Shown here piece by piece: positions 1 to 5,521 of a stretch of 7,098 bases of DNA. The first letter of the stretch is position 1, and each line of letters begins with the position of its first letter. A program made the position numbers and the translations under genes. Location of the stretch: the NCBI GenBank assembly GCA_944382025.1, contig CALWMQ010000017.1, forward strand, positions 1-7,098, in the 5' to 3' direction. The DNA is from an uncultured Clostridia bacterium. Its GTDB lineage: Bacteria > Bacillota > Clostridia > Oscillospirales > Acutalibacteraceae. The notes beneath the pieces were generated by a model. That model did not search any database. It worked only from the letters and a program-made list of their open reading frames with translations, and was not told the origin of the DNA.

Positions 1-1
1 G

Positions 2-424
2 GTTTGGCAGCCCCCTTATATGAAGGTACCTGTTTTTGGCGGGTTCGGCGTTATGAATGCTGATGGCGAATGGCTGGACGCCCGTCAGAGCCTATTTTCC
101 GGCCTGATTTTAGAGTATGGTCTCACGTTGGGGGAAGAGGAGTATATTCAGCGGGGACTAGCCGCCCTTCGGGCCTCCTTTGTGATGATGTACTGCCCGG
201 AAAATCCTCAGGTGAAAAAAGAATGGGAAAAACGGTGGCCCCATTTCACCGATAAAGACTATGGGTTTACCATGGAGAATTATGGCCACGATGGCATCAT
301 AGACGACACCTACTCCGGTATAGGGGAATTTACCATTTACGATTGGGGCAATGGCGCCGCCAGTGAGGCATATTTGCGCATTCACGCGAAATATGGGGAT
401 TTACTGCGCCGATACGGGGACTGA
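2..424 (+). CDS. C-terminal part of an unrecognised protein, possibly carbohydrate-related
   Basis: The reading frame is open from the first bases of the window, so this is the last 140 codons of a longer gene whose start lies upstream. An internal ATG at 20 has no ribosome binding site and is not taken as the start. I do not recognise the family. The visible part has a helical stretch (RQSLFSGLILEYGLTL, then EEEYIQRGLAALRASF) followed by an aromatic- and Gly/Asp-rich tail (HDGIIDDTYSG, then YDWGNGAASEAYLRIHAKYGD). Paired helices with acidic/aromatic loops recall all-helical (alpha/alpha) barrel carbohydrate enzymes, but I see no diagnostic motif, so this is only an impression. The convergent neighbour is a GH172 glycosidase, which makes a role in sugar or glycan metabolism plausible. 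Its stop codon lies within a terminator hairpin, so it ends a transcription unit. Confidence 0.7.
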   Translation, partial: VWQPPYMKVPVFGGFGVMNADGEWLDARQSLFSGLILEYGLTLGEEEYIQRGLAALRASFVMMYCPENPQVKKEWEKRWPHFTDKDYGFTMENYGHDGIIDDTYSGIGEFTIYDWGNGAASEAYLRIHAKYGDLLRRYGD

Positions 425-459
425 CCGGTCTTCGTGCCGGCCAATCCCCGTTTTGGTTT
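415..459 (+). terminator. Intrinsic terminator overlapping the stop codon of the first gene
   Basis: CGGGGA (415-420) pairs with TCCCCG (445-450). Inside it CCGG (424-427) pairs with CCGG (437-440) around an 8-base loop, with a short imperfect internal region. The stem is followed by TTTTGGTTTC (451-460). The TGA stop at 422-424 is inside the hairpin. On the minus strand no T-tract follows the stem, so I assign it to the plus-strand gene only. Confidence 0.6.
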
Positions 460-469
460 CTTGTATGGA

Positions 470-1576
470 TCAGTATACCGCCAAGCTTTCCCGGTCTTGA
501 AGCTTGGGGAACGGGAGGGTGGGAAGGGTCTGATACCAGAATGCCGTAGAGGCCACATCATCCTGCAGCGGCCGGAATTTCCAGTCCGGAGACCAACCCA
601 GGGCCTGGATGTCTACCCGGATATCCTTTTTAAAATAAATAGGATCCGGCACATGCCACCGATACATCCCGAACCGGGTCTGGGATTGGTACACACCGTC
701 AGGACGGATCACCTGCGGCATACCCGCATACAGGGTTGTGAACTCCTGATACTGCCCTGTTTCCACGTTTTCAAAATTGTACGAGCCGCAAAAATAATCC
801 TCTGTGCCGGTACCGCATATGGTGGGATGGTCGGTATCCCCATCCAGATAAAACTTGATTTCCCCTTCACCCCACCAGCCGCAGGTATTGACGCCCCAGC
901 ATATATAGGTCCCTACATACTGCCCCTGCCCCTGGACCCCGTCCAGGATCACATGGGGTACTTTGAGCTGGGTGGGGTTGGACCGGCGGAACTGAGCGTG
1001 AAAGTAGGCCAGGCTTTCCGGTAATTCCTCCAGGGTATAGTCAATCTGATAAAACAGGGTCGCCGCATAACTCCACCGATTTTCTAACGTAATACGGCAG
1101 TGCTGATGAAAAGGCATTTCCCAGTAACAGTTAAAGGCATTGCCTGGGTTCACACATACGGGCGCAGAGGACACTTGAGCAAACCGACCCCAACCACAGG
1201 CAAAAAAATCCCCTAGCGGACATTCTACAGAGGGCTGGTCTTGCCCTTCCCAGAATATCCGAAGAATCATATCCCGCCATTTGTGGGTGCCCGTAAACCA
1301 GGGGACAGGGTTGGCCTCATTTTGAATCAGACAGGTCATCCAGATATGGCGGATACAGCCCGGCCCTTCTATATTCGCTACCTCAAACGTTTCTCCTGCT
1401 GGTATGGTAACACAGGGACGTACTTTCCATCCAGTTCCCAAATGGCTGCTGGGAGTGCCGGGCTGTACGGGCTCTTTGGCGCCTCCCCCACGGGAACCGT
1501 CTGGGTTTTCCGCGGATATGGAACGGGTTTCCGCAGTAGTCAGTGACCAAAGGTTGGTTAAACCAGGTGTCGTCAT
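470..1576 (-). CDS. GH172 (DUF2961) family glycoside hydrolase
   Basis: A complete 368-residue protein of the DUF2961 family, now classified as glycoside hydrolase family 172. Characterised members act on alpha-D-fructofuranosides (difructose dianhydride I synthase/hydrolase) or D-arabinofuranosides; the substrate here cannot be read from sequence. Family marks are an N-terminal TRSISAENPDGSRGGG segment (about residues 18-32), the GPGCIRHIW strand (71-79), WWGEGEIKFYLDGD (234-247) and GTGTEDYF (255-262). The conserved Glu259-Asp260 of the last motif and Glu237/Glu239 are the best candidates for active-site acids. There is no signal peptide or membrane segment, so it probably works in the cytoplasm on imported oligosaccharides. 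The ATG at 1576 is preceded by GGAAGGAG (1592-1585) with 8-base spacing, which fixes the start. It is divergent from an AraC-type regulator, its likely controller, and convergent with the gene ending at 424. Confidence 0.93.
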   Translation of the reverse strand: MTTPGLTNLWSLTTAETRSISAENPDGSRGGGAKEPVQPGTPSSHLGTGWKVRPCVTIPAGETFEVANIEGPGCIRHIWMTCLIQNEANPVPWFTGTHKWRDMILRIFWEGQDQPSVECPLGDFFACGWGRFAQVSSAPVCVNPGNAFNCYWEMPFHQHCRITLENRWSYAATLFYQIDYTLEELPESLAYFHAQFRRSNPTQLKVPHVILDGVQGQGQYVGTYICWGVNTCGWWGEGEIKFYLDGDTDHPTICGTGTEDYFCGSYNFENVETGQYQEFTTLYAGMPQVIRPDGVYQSQTRFGMYRWHVPDPIYFKKDIRVDIQALGWSPDWKFRPLQDDVASTAFWYQTLPTLPFPKLQDRESLAVY

Positions 1577-1615
1577 ATGAAGGGCTCCTTCCGTTGATTA
1601 GAGTTTGATATATAC

Positions 1616-1645
1616 ATTATATTAAAGGGCATATATACACAGCAA
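1616..1645 (-). promoter_or_regulatory. Candidate promoter of the GH172 gene
   Basis: On the minus strand, TATAAT (1621-1616) is a perfect -10 box. A weak -35, TTGCTG (1645-1640), lies 18 bp upstream. The weak -35 fits a promoter that needs an activator such as the adjacent AraC-type protein (inference). Two copies of ATATATAC (1608-1615 and 1631-1638), 23 bp apart, flank the -10 box. They could be operator halves but are low-complexity. I see no convincing promoter for the divergent regulator in the same 124-bp gap. Confidence 0.45.
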
Positions 1646-1700
1646 GTCGGTTTTTGTCTTATATGTTTATACATCAGTTTGACTTGGGAAAGGATGGGCC

Positions 1701-2117
1701 ATGTATATGAGAAGTTCAGATGGTAAGCCGGACTGGGAGCACGCGCAAATTCAGATGGCTATTGTCCGGTACATGGAGCAGGAATATTCACAGCCCACCA
1801 CACTCCAGAAAGCCGCAGATTATTTTGGCTATGAACCCTGCTATTTTTCAAAATTGTTTAAGCGGCTGATGGGTATGACCTTCCTGCAATACCGCAATCG
1901 TTTACGGGTTATCCGCGCGGTAGAATTGCTGCGCTGTACCGATATCAGCGTCACGGACATCAGCGGCCGCTGCGGGTTTGATTCCCCCAGAGCCTTTAAC
2001 CGCGCCTTCCGGGATGCCATGTCGCGGACTCCTTTGGAAGTCCGTAAGACAAAAAATTCCGCGTCCTGTTATCCGGCTGCCGACAAAGGGTATTGTTTAT
2101 TGAACCAACCCAAGTAG
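1701..2117 (+). CDS. AraC family transcriptional regulator, DNA-binding domain only
   Basis: A 138-residue protein made almost entirely of the AraC/XylS double helix-turn-helix domain. The first HTH is about residues 33-58 (TTLQKAADYFGYEPCYFSKLFKRLMG). A linker helix with QYRNRLRVIRAVELL (63-77) follows. The second HTH is about residues 82-110, with the family signature VTDISGRCGFDSPRAFNRAFRDAMSRTP. No cupin or other sensor domain precedes it, unlike most AraC regulators of sugar use (about 280 residues). An in-frame TGA at 1680-1682, together with AAAGGATGG (1689-1697) placed 6 bases before ATG 1701, shows the short N-terminus is genuine rather than a missed start. ATG 1707 is a possible alternative. 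The C-terminal 25 residues are not conserved in type. It is divergent from the GH172 gene and probably regulates it; the inducer, if any, is unknown. Confidence 0.9.
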   Translation: MYMRSSDGKPDWEHAQIQMAIVRYMEQEYSQPTTLQKAADYFGYEPCYFSKLFKRLMGMTFLQYRNRLRVIRAVELLRCTDISVTDISGRCGFDSPRAFNRAFRDAMSRTPLEVRKTKNSASCYPAADKGYCLLNQPK

Positions 2118-2443
2118 TTCCCTTCCTTATTTATGGAAAGGTGTTTAGCTATGCGGTCAAAACACCGGTAGAGCGCAAATGGCTCCAATAGCAGAAAAGG
2201 CTGCTTTCGTTTTGGTTTCTCCTGCTGTTTTTTACCCCAAAAACCGGCGGCATGGATTCTGTCTGTCCTCCTTGGCTATGACTACTAGATAAAATTACAG
2301 TAACCGGGCAACCCAAAAGGGCTGCCCGGTTACTGTCTTCAGTATGGTTTTATATACGCTGTCCCCTGATAATCAATGGGATACGTGTATCCACAGCACA
2401 GGGATTTCATTGCGCTGATTGCTTCGCTTGAGTCCCTTCCAGC
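2118..2443. other. Non-coding region between regulator and DegV-family gene
   Basis: These 326 bases lie between two genes that converge. The only strong element is the terminator at 2291-2336. A weak hairpin, AGCAG (2190-2194) with CTGCT (2201-2205), followed by TTCGTTTT, may end the AraC-type gene, but its 5-bp stem is short. Open frames here (for example from 2376) lack ribosome binding sites and overlap the antisense of the DegV gene. I find no RNA gene. Confidence 0.6.
2291..2336 (-). terminator. Strong intrinsic terminator of the DegV-family gene
   Basis: A perfect 14-bp inverted repeat, ACAGTAACCGGGCA (2297-2310) with TGCCCGGTTACTGT (2323-2336), is extended by CCC/GGG across an AAAA loop after one mismatch. 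Read on the minus strand it is followed by AATTTTAT, a T-rich tail, so it mainly serves the minus-strand gene ending at 2444, 108 bases upstream of the hairpin. Being symmetric, it may also stop read-through from the AraC-type gene, although the plus-strand tail (CTTCAGTATGG) is poor. Confidence 0.85.
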
Positions 2444-3280
2444 TTATTTCTCCACGAACGCTATTCCCGTACAGCCCGGCCCTATATGCGTCCCTACTAC
2501 CGGGCCTATGTCAAAGCTCCGCAGAACCGCTCCGGCCATATACGGCCGGCAGTTCCCCAGCATTTCCTCCATCCGATCCGGACAGCGGGAATGACCGCTG
2601 GTCATCCCCCGGCTGAAATCCGCTTCCGTTTTCACTTTCTCCGCTATAAAACTATAGCCCGCTTTCAGTCCCCGTGCTTTTCCTATATTCACTACTTTCC
2701 CCTGGCTGATGGTAATCAGGGGCTTGACCCCTAACAGCGTCCCTACCATCGCTCCGGCCGAGGACAAACGCCCACCCAGCTTCAGATATTTTAAATCGTC
2801 GATCACCGCGTACAACCGGATCTTTGGCGACAGCTCCGCCATCGCCGCCGCTATCTCAGCACCCGTACATCCAGCGTCCCTTAAAGCTACCGCTTCATAC
2901 ACCATCAGCGCCAGGCTGAATGTCACATGGCAGGTGTCCACTACATGAACCCGCCCTTCCGGGAACTGGGACGCCGCGATTAACGCGTTATTATATGTCC
3001 CGCTCAGTTCCTTGGAAATAGGCAGAATGACCACTTCGTCTCCTGCCTCTATATACGGGGCTATCCGCTCCTCAAATTCTATAGGGGTGATCTGCGCCGT
3101 CTTGGGCAGCGCTTCCGCCTGGCTGAGCATGGTATAAAACAATTCACTGGTCAGGTTAACCCCTTCCACATATTCTTTCTCCCCGAAAAAAACCCGGATT
3201 ACAATGGGATCCACTCCCATCTCTTTCAGGGTGTCCAACGCGATATCACAGGAACTGTCCGTCATGATTTTTACGGCCAC
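2444..3280 (-). CDS. DegV family protein, FakB-type fatty-acid-binding subunit
   Basis: A 278-residue protein, the usual DegV length. DegV proteins hold one fatty acid in a buried pocket. Those acting as FakB present it to the kinase FakA, giving acyl-phosphate that PlsX can pass to ACP or PlsY can use. Family motifs, in order: DSSCDI (8-13), KTAQITPIEF (60-69, the usual TSQPS loop that binds the carboxylate), PISKELSGTYNNA (87-99), LKYLKLGGRLS (163-173), GTLLGVKPLI (180-189) and GPVVGTHIGPGCTGIAF (259-275, with the conserved GTHxGPG). The start is GTG at 3280-3278, chosen because GGAGGG (3292-3287) sits 6 bases upstream; the next ATG is codon 6 and has no such site. It is divergent from fabT and shares its operator type, so it is probably repressed with the fatty acid operon. 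No fakA is visible in the window. Confidence 0.93.
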   Translation of the reverse strand: MAVKIMTDSSCDIALDTLKEMGVDPIVIRVFFGEKEYVEGVNLTSELFYTMLSQAEALPKTAQITPIEFEERIAPYIEAGDEVVILPISKELSGTYNNALIAASQFPEGRVHVVDTCHVTFSLALMVYEAVALRDAGCTGAEIAAAMAELSPKIRLYAVIDDLKYLKLGGRLSSAGAMVGTLLGVKPLITISQGKVVNIGKARGLKAGYSFIAEKVKTEADFSRGMTSGHSRCPDRMEEMLGNCRPYMAGAVLRSFDIGPVVGTHIGPGCTGIAFVEK

Positions 3281-3299
3281 AACTATCCCTCCGGGAAAC

Positions 3300-3318
3300 T
3301 ATTTTGATTATCAAAATA
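3300..3318. promoter_or_regulatory. FabT-type operator in the DegV/FakB leader
   Basis: A perfect 19-bp palindrome (9+1+9), TATTTTGATTATCAAAATA, centred on T3309. The core TTTGATTATCAAA is identical to that in front of fabT and resembles the TTTGAnnnTCAAA sites bound by streptococcal FabT. It starts about 8 bases after the predicted transcription start and ends 7 bases before the ribosome binding site, so bound repressor would block initiation or early elongation. Confidence 0.85.
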
Positions 3319-3332
3319 TATCAGGCGGTGTC

Positions 3333-3361
3333 ATTGTAGCATATCCTCCTGAAATTGTCAA
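3333..3361 (-). promoter_or_regulatory. Promoter of the DegV/FakB-type gene
   Basis: On the minus strand TTGACA (3361-3356) and TACAAT (3338-3333) are separated by exactly 17 bp. TGC before the -10 gives an extended -10 element. This is near consensus. The start point should lie around 3326, leaving a leader of about 45 nt. Confidence 0.85.
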
Positions 3362-3474
3362 ATCGAACCCTTTCCGCTTTTCCTTAACCCTTAAATCCAC
3401 CTCAATTCCTCTTTCGGTTTTCCTGTCTATTCTTGGAAAATTTTAGAGATTTCATCTTTTTTACATTTTTCCCC

Positions 3475-3503
3475 TTGACATTTTCTGTAAATCAGCGTAT
3501 CAT
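3475..3503 (+). promoter_or_regulatory. Promoter of fabT and the fab operon
   Basis: TTGACA (3475-3480) and TATCAT (3498-3503) are separated by 17 bp, preceded by an AT-rich stretch (about 3428-3470). Transcription should start near 3510, immediately before the operator array, giving a leader of about 77 nt to the fabT ATG. Confidence 0.85.
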
Positions 3504-3512
3504 CCGTAATTG

Positions 3513-3554
3513 TTTGATAATCTAATTTGATTATCAAATTATTTGATCGTCACA
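3513..3554. promoter_or_regulatory. Tandem FabT-type operators upstream of fabT
   Basis: The central site is a perfect 19-bp palindrome, TAATTTGATTATCAAATTA (3523-3541), with core at 3526-3538. Directly before it is TTTGATAATCTAA (3513-3525), 11 of 13 bases like the core. After it is TTTGATCGTCACA (3542-3554), 10 of 13, still with TTTGA and a near-complete TCAAA half. The centres (3519, 3532, 3548) are 13 and 16 bp apart. All lie downstream of the predicted start point, which fits autorepression. Confidence 0.8.
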
Positions 3555-3586
3555 TATCTTTTTTCGCCGCCATTGGAGGGGATAGC

Positions 3587-4033
3587 ATGGACAGCTTTGA
3601 CGCCCTGCTGGAGGAAACCCTGGCTAACATCGCTCGGAATATGCGCCATCTGGAACAGCAGGTCCTGGCTCAGAACGCCCAGGTTCCCCTGTCCGTCAGC
3701 GAACTCCATGTTTTGGTCTGCCTGGGCAAATTCCAGCATGAACGCTGCACGATGAGCGCTCTCGCCCGCGCTTTGGGCATCACTCCCTCCTCCGCTTCTA
3801 CCGCTGTCACCAAACTGGTCAAAAAAGGCTATATCCAACGCTCTAAAAGCAAAAAGGATGTCCGTATTGTGTATGTGGGACTCACCCCCCAGGGGAAACA
3901 CATGGACCTGTGCTACCGCGTCTGCCGCCAGAGAATGCTCGACCAGATCAACCAATGGTTTACTCCCGCCGAACGCCCTTATGTTACCTCCGTCCTCCAG
4001 AAACTGAACCAGTATTTTAAATCCGACGCCTAA
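3587..4033 (+). CDS. fabT: MarR family repressor of fatty acid synthesis, FabT type
   Basis: A 148-residue MarR-family winged-helix protein. FabT represses the fatty acid synthesis operon and, in streptococci, binds tightly when loaded with long-chain acyl-ACP. The sequence shows an N-terminal dimerisation helix (about 1-30), SVSELHVLVCLG (36-47), the helix-turn-helix MSALARALGITPSSASTAVTKLVKKGYI (56-83), a wing with DVRIVYVGLTPQGK (91-104), and C-terminal helices (105-145) that complete the dimer interface. The ATG at 3587 is chosen because GGAGGGG (3575-3581) lies 5 bases upstream. An in-frame TTG at 3527 sits inside the operator and would have no ribosome binding site. It is first gene of the fab operon, 86 bp before fabH; a small GAGCC/GGCTC hairpin (4053-4068) in that gap has no T-tract. 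Autoregulation through the upstream palindromes is likely. The FabT name rests on family, location and operator together. Confidence 0.92.
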   Translation: MDSFDALLEETLANIARNMRHLEQQVLAQNAQVPLSVSELHVLVCLGKFQHERCTMSALARALGITPSSASTAVTKLVKKGYIQRSKSKKDVRIVYVGLTPQGKHMDLCYRVCRQRMLDQINQWFTPAERPYVTSVLQKLNQYFKSDA

Positions 4034-4119
4034 CCCTCTCTTCTGCTTAGCCGAGCCCTCTTTGGCTCCCTATCATACAGGGATTCACTTCCCGCCACAG
4101 GAAAGGATTGGTCTATTTT

Positions 4120-5073
4120 ATGAGCTTTACAGTATTGGGAACCGGCAGCTATGCCCCTCCCAGAGTGGTCACCAATGATGAGCTTTCCACCTTCTTGGAT
4201 ACCTCCGATGAATGGATCTCCCAGCGGGTCGGTGTCCGCCAGCGCCATGTCTGCACCACCGAAACCGCCGCTGATCTGGCCGTCGAAGCCGCCCGCCGCG
4301 CCCTGGAAAACAGCCATACCCTCCCCGAAGAGCTGGACTTGATCCTTGCCGCTACCGTCAGTGGTGAGGATGTATCTCCCAACATCGCCTGCATGGTCCA
4401 GCATCACTTGGGCGCTACTTGCCCCGCCTATGACATCAACGCCGCCTGCTCCGCCTTCCTTTACCTGATGGAAACCGCCGCCGGCTACTTCGCACGGAAA
4501 AGAGTCAAAAAAGTCCTGCTGGTCGGCGCGGAGCGCATGAGCCGAATCCTGGACTGGGAGGACCGCAGTACCTGCGTTATCTTCGGCGACGGCGCCGGCG
4601 CCGCCGTCCTGGGCGAGGGTGACAACTACCTGGCCTCTAAACTCTATACCCGGGGTGGGGACGACGTGATTAAAATTCCTCAGTTTATCGGTAAATCCCC
4701 CTTCTTCCAGGGACAGCAGCTTTCCCCTTACGTGCACATGAAAGGACAGGAAACCTTTCGCTTCGCCGTAAACGCCATGTGCGGCGATGTCAAAGAACTG
4801 CTGGACCAAACCGGTATCCACGGTGAGGACATCGCCTGGGTGGTCCCCCATCAGGCCAATGTGCGGATCATCGAATCCGCCAAACGCAAGCTTCCCATCC
4901 CGGAAGACCGCTTCTTTGTCAACATCGACCGCTACGGCAACACCTCCGCCGCCAGCATCCCTATGGCTCTGGACGAGCTGAACCGGGCCGGAAAGCTCCG
5001 CCGAGGGGATAACCTGGTACTCTGCGCCTTCGGCGGCGGCCTGGCCAGCGCCGCCTGCATCCTGCGGTGGTAA
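4120..5073 (+). CDS. fabH: Beta-ketoacyl-ACP synthase III
   Basis: FabH starts fatty acid synthesis by condensing a short acyl-CoA with malonyl-ACP to give a beta-ketoacyl-ACP. The 317-residue protein has the full thiolase-fold Cys-His-Asn triad: Cys110 in DINAACSAFLY, His244 in VVPHQANVRII and Asn274 in RYGNTSAASIP. The last two have the same numbers as in E. coli FabH. Other marks are GTGSYAPPRVVTNDEL (6-21), FGDGAGAAVLG (155-165) and the C-terminal FGGGLASAA glycine loop. The ATG at 4120 is preferred; an in-frame TTG at 4108 would directly abut the purine-rich site AGGAAAGGA (4099-4107). Spacing from that site to ATG is long (12 bases), but a GGT at 4110-4112 may extend pairing. Straight-chain versus branched (acetyl- or isobutyryl-CoA) primer preference cannot be read here. 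The protein is cytoplasmic. Confidence 0.97.
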   Translation: MSFTVLGTGSYAPPRVVTNDELSTFLDTSDEWISQRVGVRQRHVCTTETAADLAVEAARRALENSHTLPEELDLILAATVSGEDVSPNIACMVQHHLGATCPAYDINAACSAFLYLMETAAGYFARKRVKKVLLVGAERMSRILDWEDRSTCVIFGDGAGAAVLGEGDNYLASKLYTRGGDDVIKIPQFIGKSPFFQGQQLSPYVHMKGQETFRFAVNAMCGDVKELLDQTGIHGEDIAWVVPHQANVRIIESAKRKLPIPEDRFFVNIDRYGNTSAASIPMALDELNRAGKLRRGDNLVLCAFGGGLASAACILRW

Positions 5074-5249
5074 CTCCGGAGCCTCAGCGGTGGCGTGAGC
5101 CTATTCCCGCTCGGAAGCCCAAGGGCAGGCAAATCTTCTTCGCGGACCCCATGCCCGCCCCGCCTTCCCTTCGCCCTTTCTTCCGTCTCCGCTGAATACA
5201 ATCCGGATTATACAATATTTAATATACAAAAAGTATGGAGGAAAACATC
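5074..5249 (+). other. Leader gap before acpP
   Basis: These 176 bases between fabH and acpP are long for an operon gap. The first two thirds are GC- and pyrimidine-rich; the last 50 are AT-rich, with TATACAAT (5209-5216) and a 10-bp palindrome AATCCGGATT (5200-5209). The AT-rich part could hold an internal promoter for the abundant acyl carrier protein, but I find no matching -35 box, so this is only suggestive. No coding potential is seen. Confidence 0.4.
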
Positions 5250-5468
5250 ATGGTATTCGAAAAAGTCGTGGAAATGCTCAAACAACACCTGGACATTGAG
5301 GAAAGCTCTATTACCCGGGACACTACCTTTGATTCCCTGGGCGTCGATTCCCTGGATACGGTAGAAATGGTCATGGACCTGGAGGAAAGCCTGGGTATCG
5401 AATTACAGCTGGACGGCAAGGTGGAAACCGTTGGCCAGCTGGTTGACATTATCGAAGAAAAACTGTAA
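5250..5468 (+). CDS. acpP: Acyl carrier protein
   Basis: A 72-residue acidic acyl carrier protein that carries growing acyl chains on a 4'-phosphopantetheine arm during type II synthesis in the cytoplasm. Ser34 in the motif LGVDSLDTVEM is the attachment site, and the helix after it (DTVEMVMDLEESLGIEL) is the usual acidic recognition helix for partner enzymes. Length and the whole helical layout (helix I at 3-15, helix II at 34-49, helix IV at 63-71) are typical. The ATG at 5250 follows GGAGGA (5237-5242) by 7 bases; the ATG at 5235 overlaps that site and is rejected. Strong ribosome binding suits the high ACP demand. Holo-ACP synthase is not in the window. Position between fabH and fabK is the common Firmicute order. 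Confidence 0.97.
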   Translation: MVFEKVVEMLKQHLDIEESSITRDTTFDSLGVDSLDTVEMVMDLEESLGIELQLDGKVETVGQLVDIIEEKL

Positions 5469-5521
5469 CCTGCCCCGCTCTCCCGGTACGGCGGGCTGGC
5501 CGAAAGGATTGGTGAACCCCT

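Noticed and set aside
434..1024. Plus-strand open frame of 196 codons
   Set aside because: Entirely antisense to the clearly conserved GH172 gene; no ribosome binding site and no recognisable motifs.
2376..2948. Several short plus-strand frames
   Set aside because: They are antisense to, or run into, the DegV-family gene and have no start signals.
3527..3586. Longer fabT starting at TTG 3527
   Set aside because: The extra 20 codons run through the operator palindrome and the ribosome binding site of the ATG at 3587; the extension has no MarR-family counterpart.
4030..4851. Minus-strand open frame of 273 codons
   Set aside because: Antisense to fabH; long only because GC-rich codons suppress stops on the other strand. 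The fabH frame has all catalytic motifs.
5235..5249. Longer acpP starting at ATG 5235
   Set aside because: That ATG overlaps the GGAGGA site that serves ATG 5250, and the extra five residues are not seen in ACPs.
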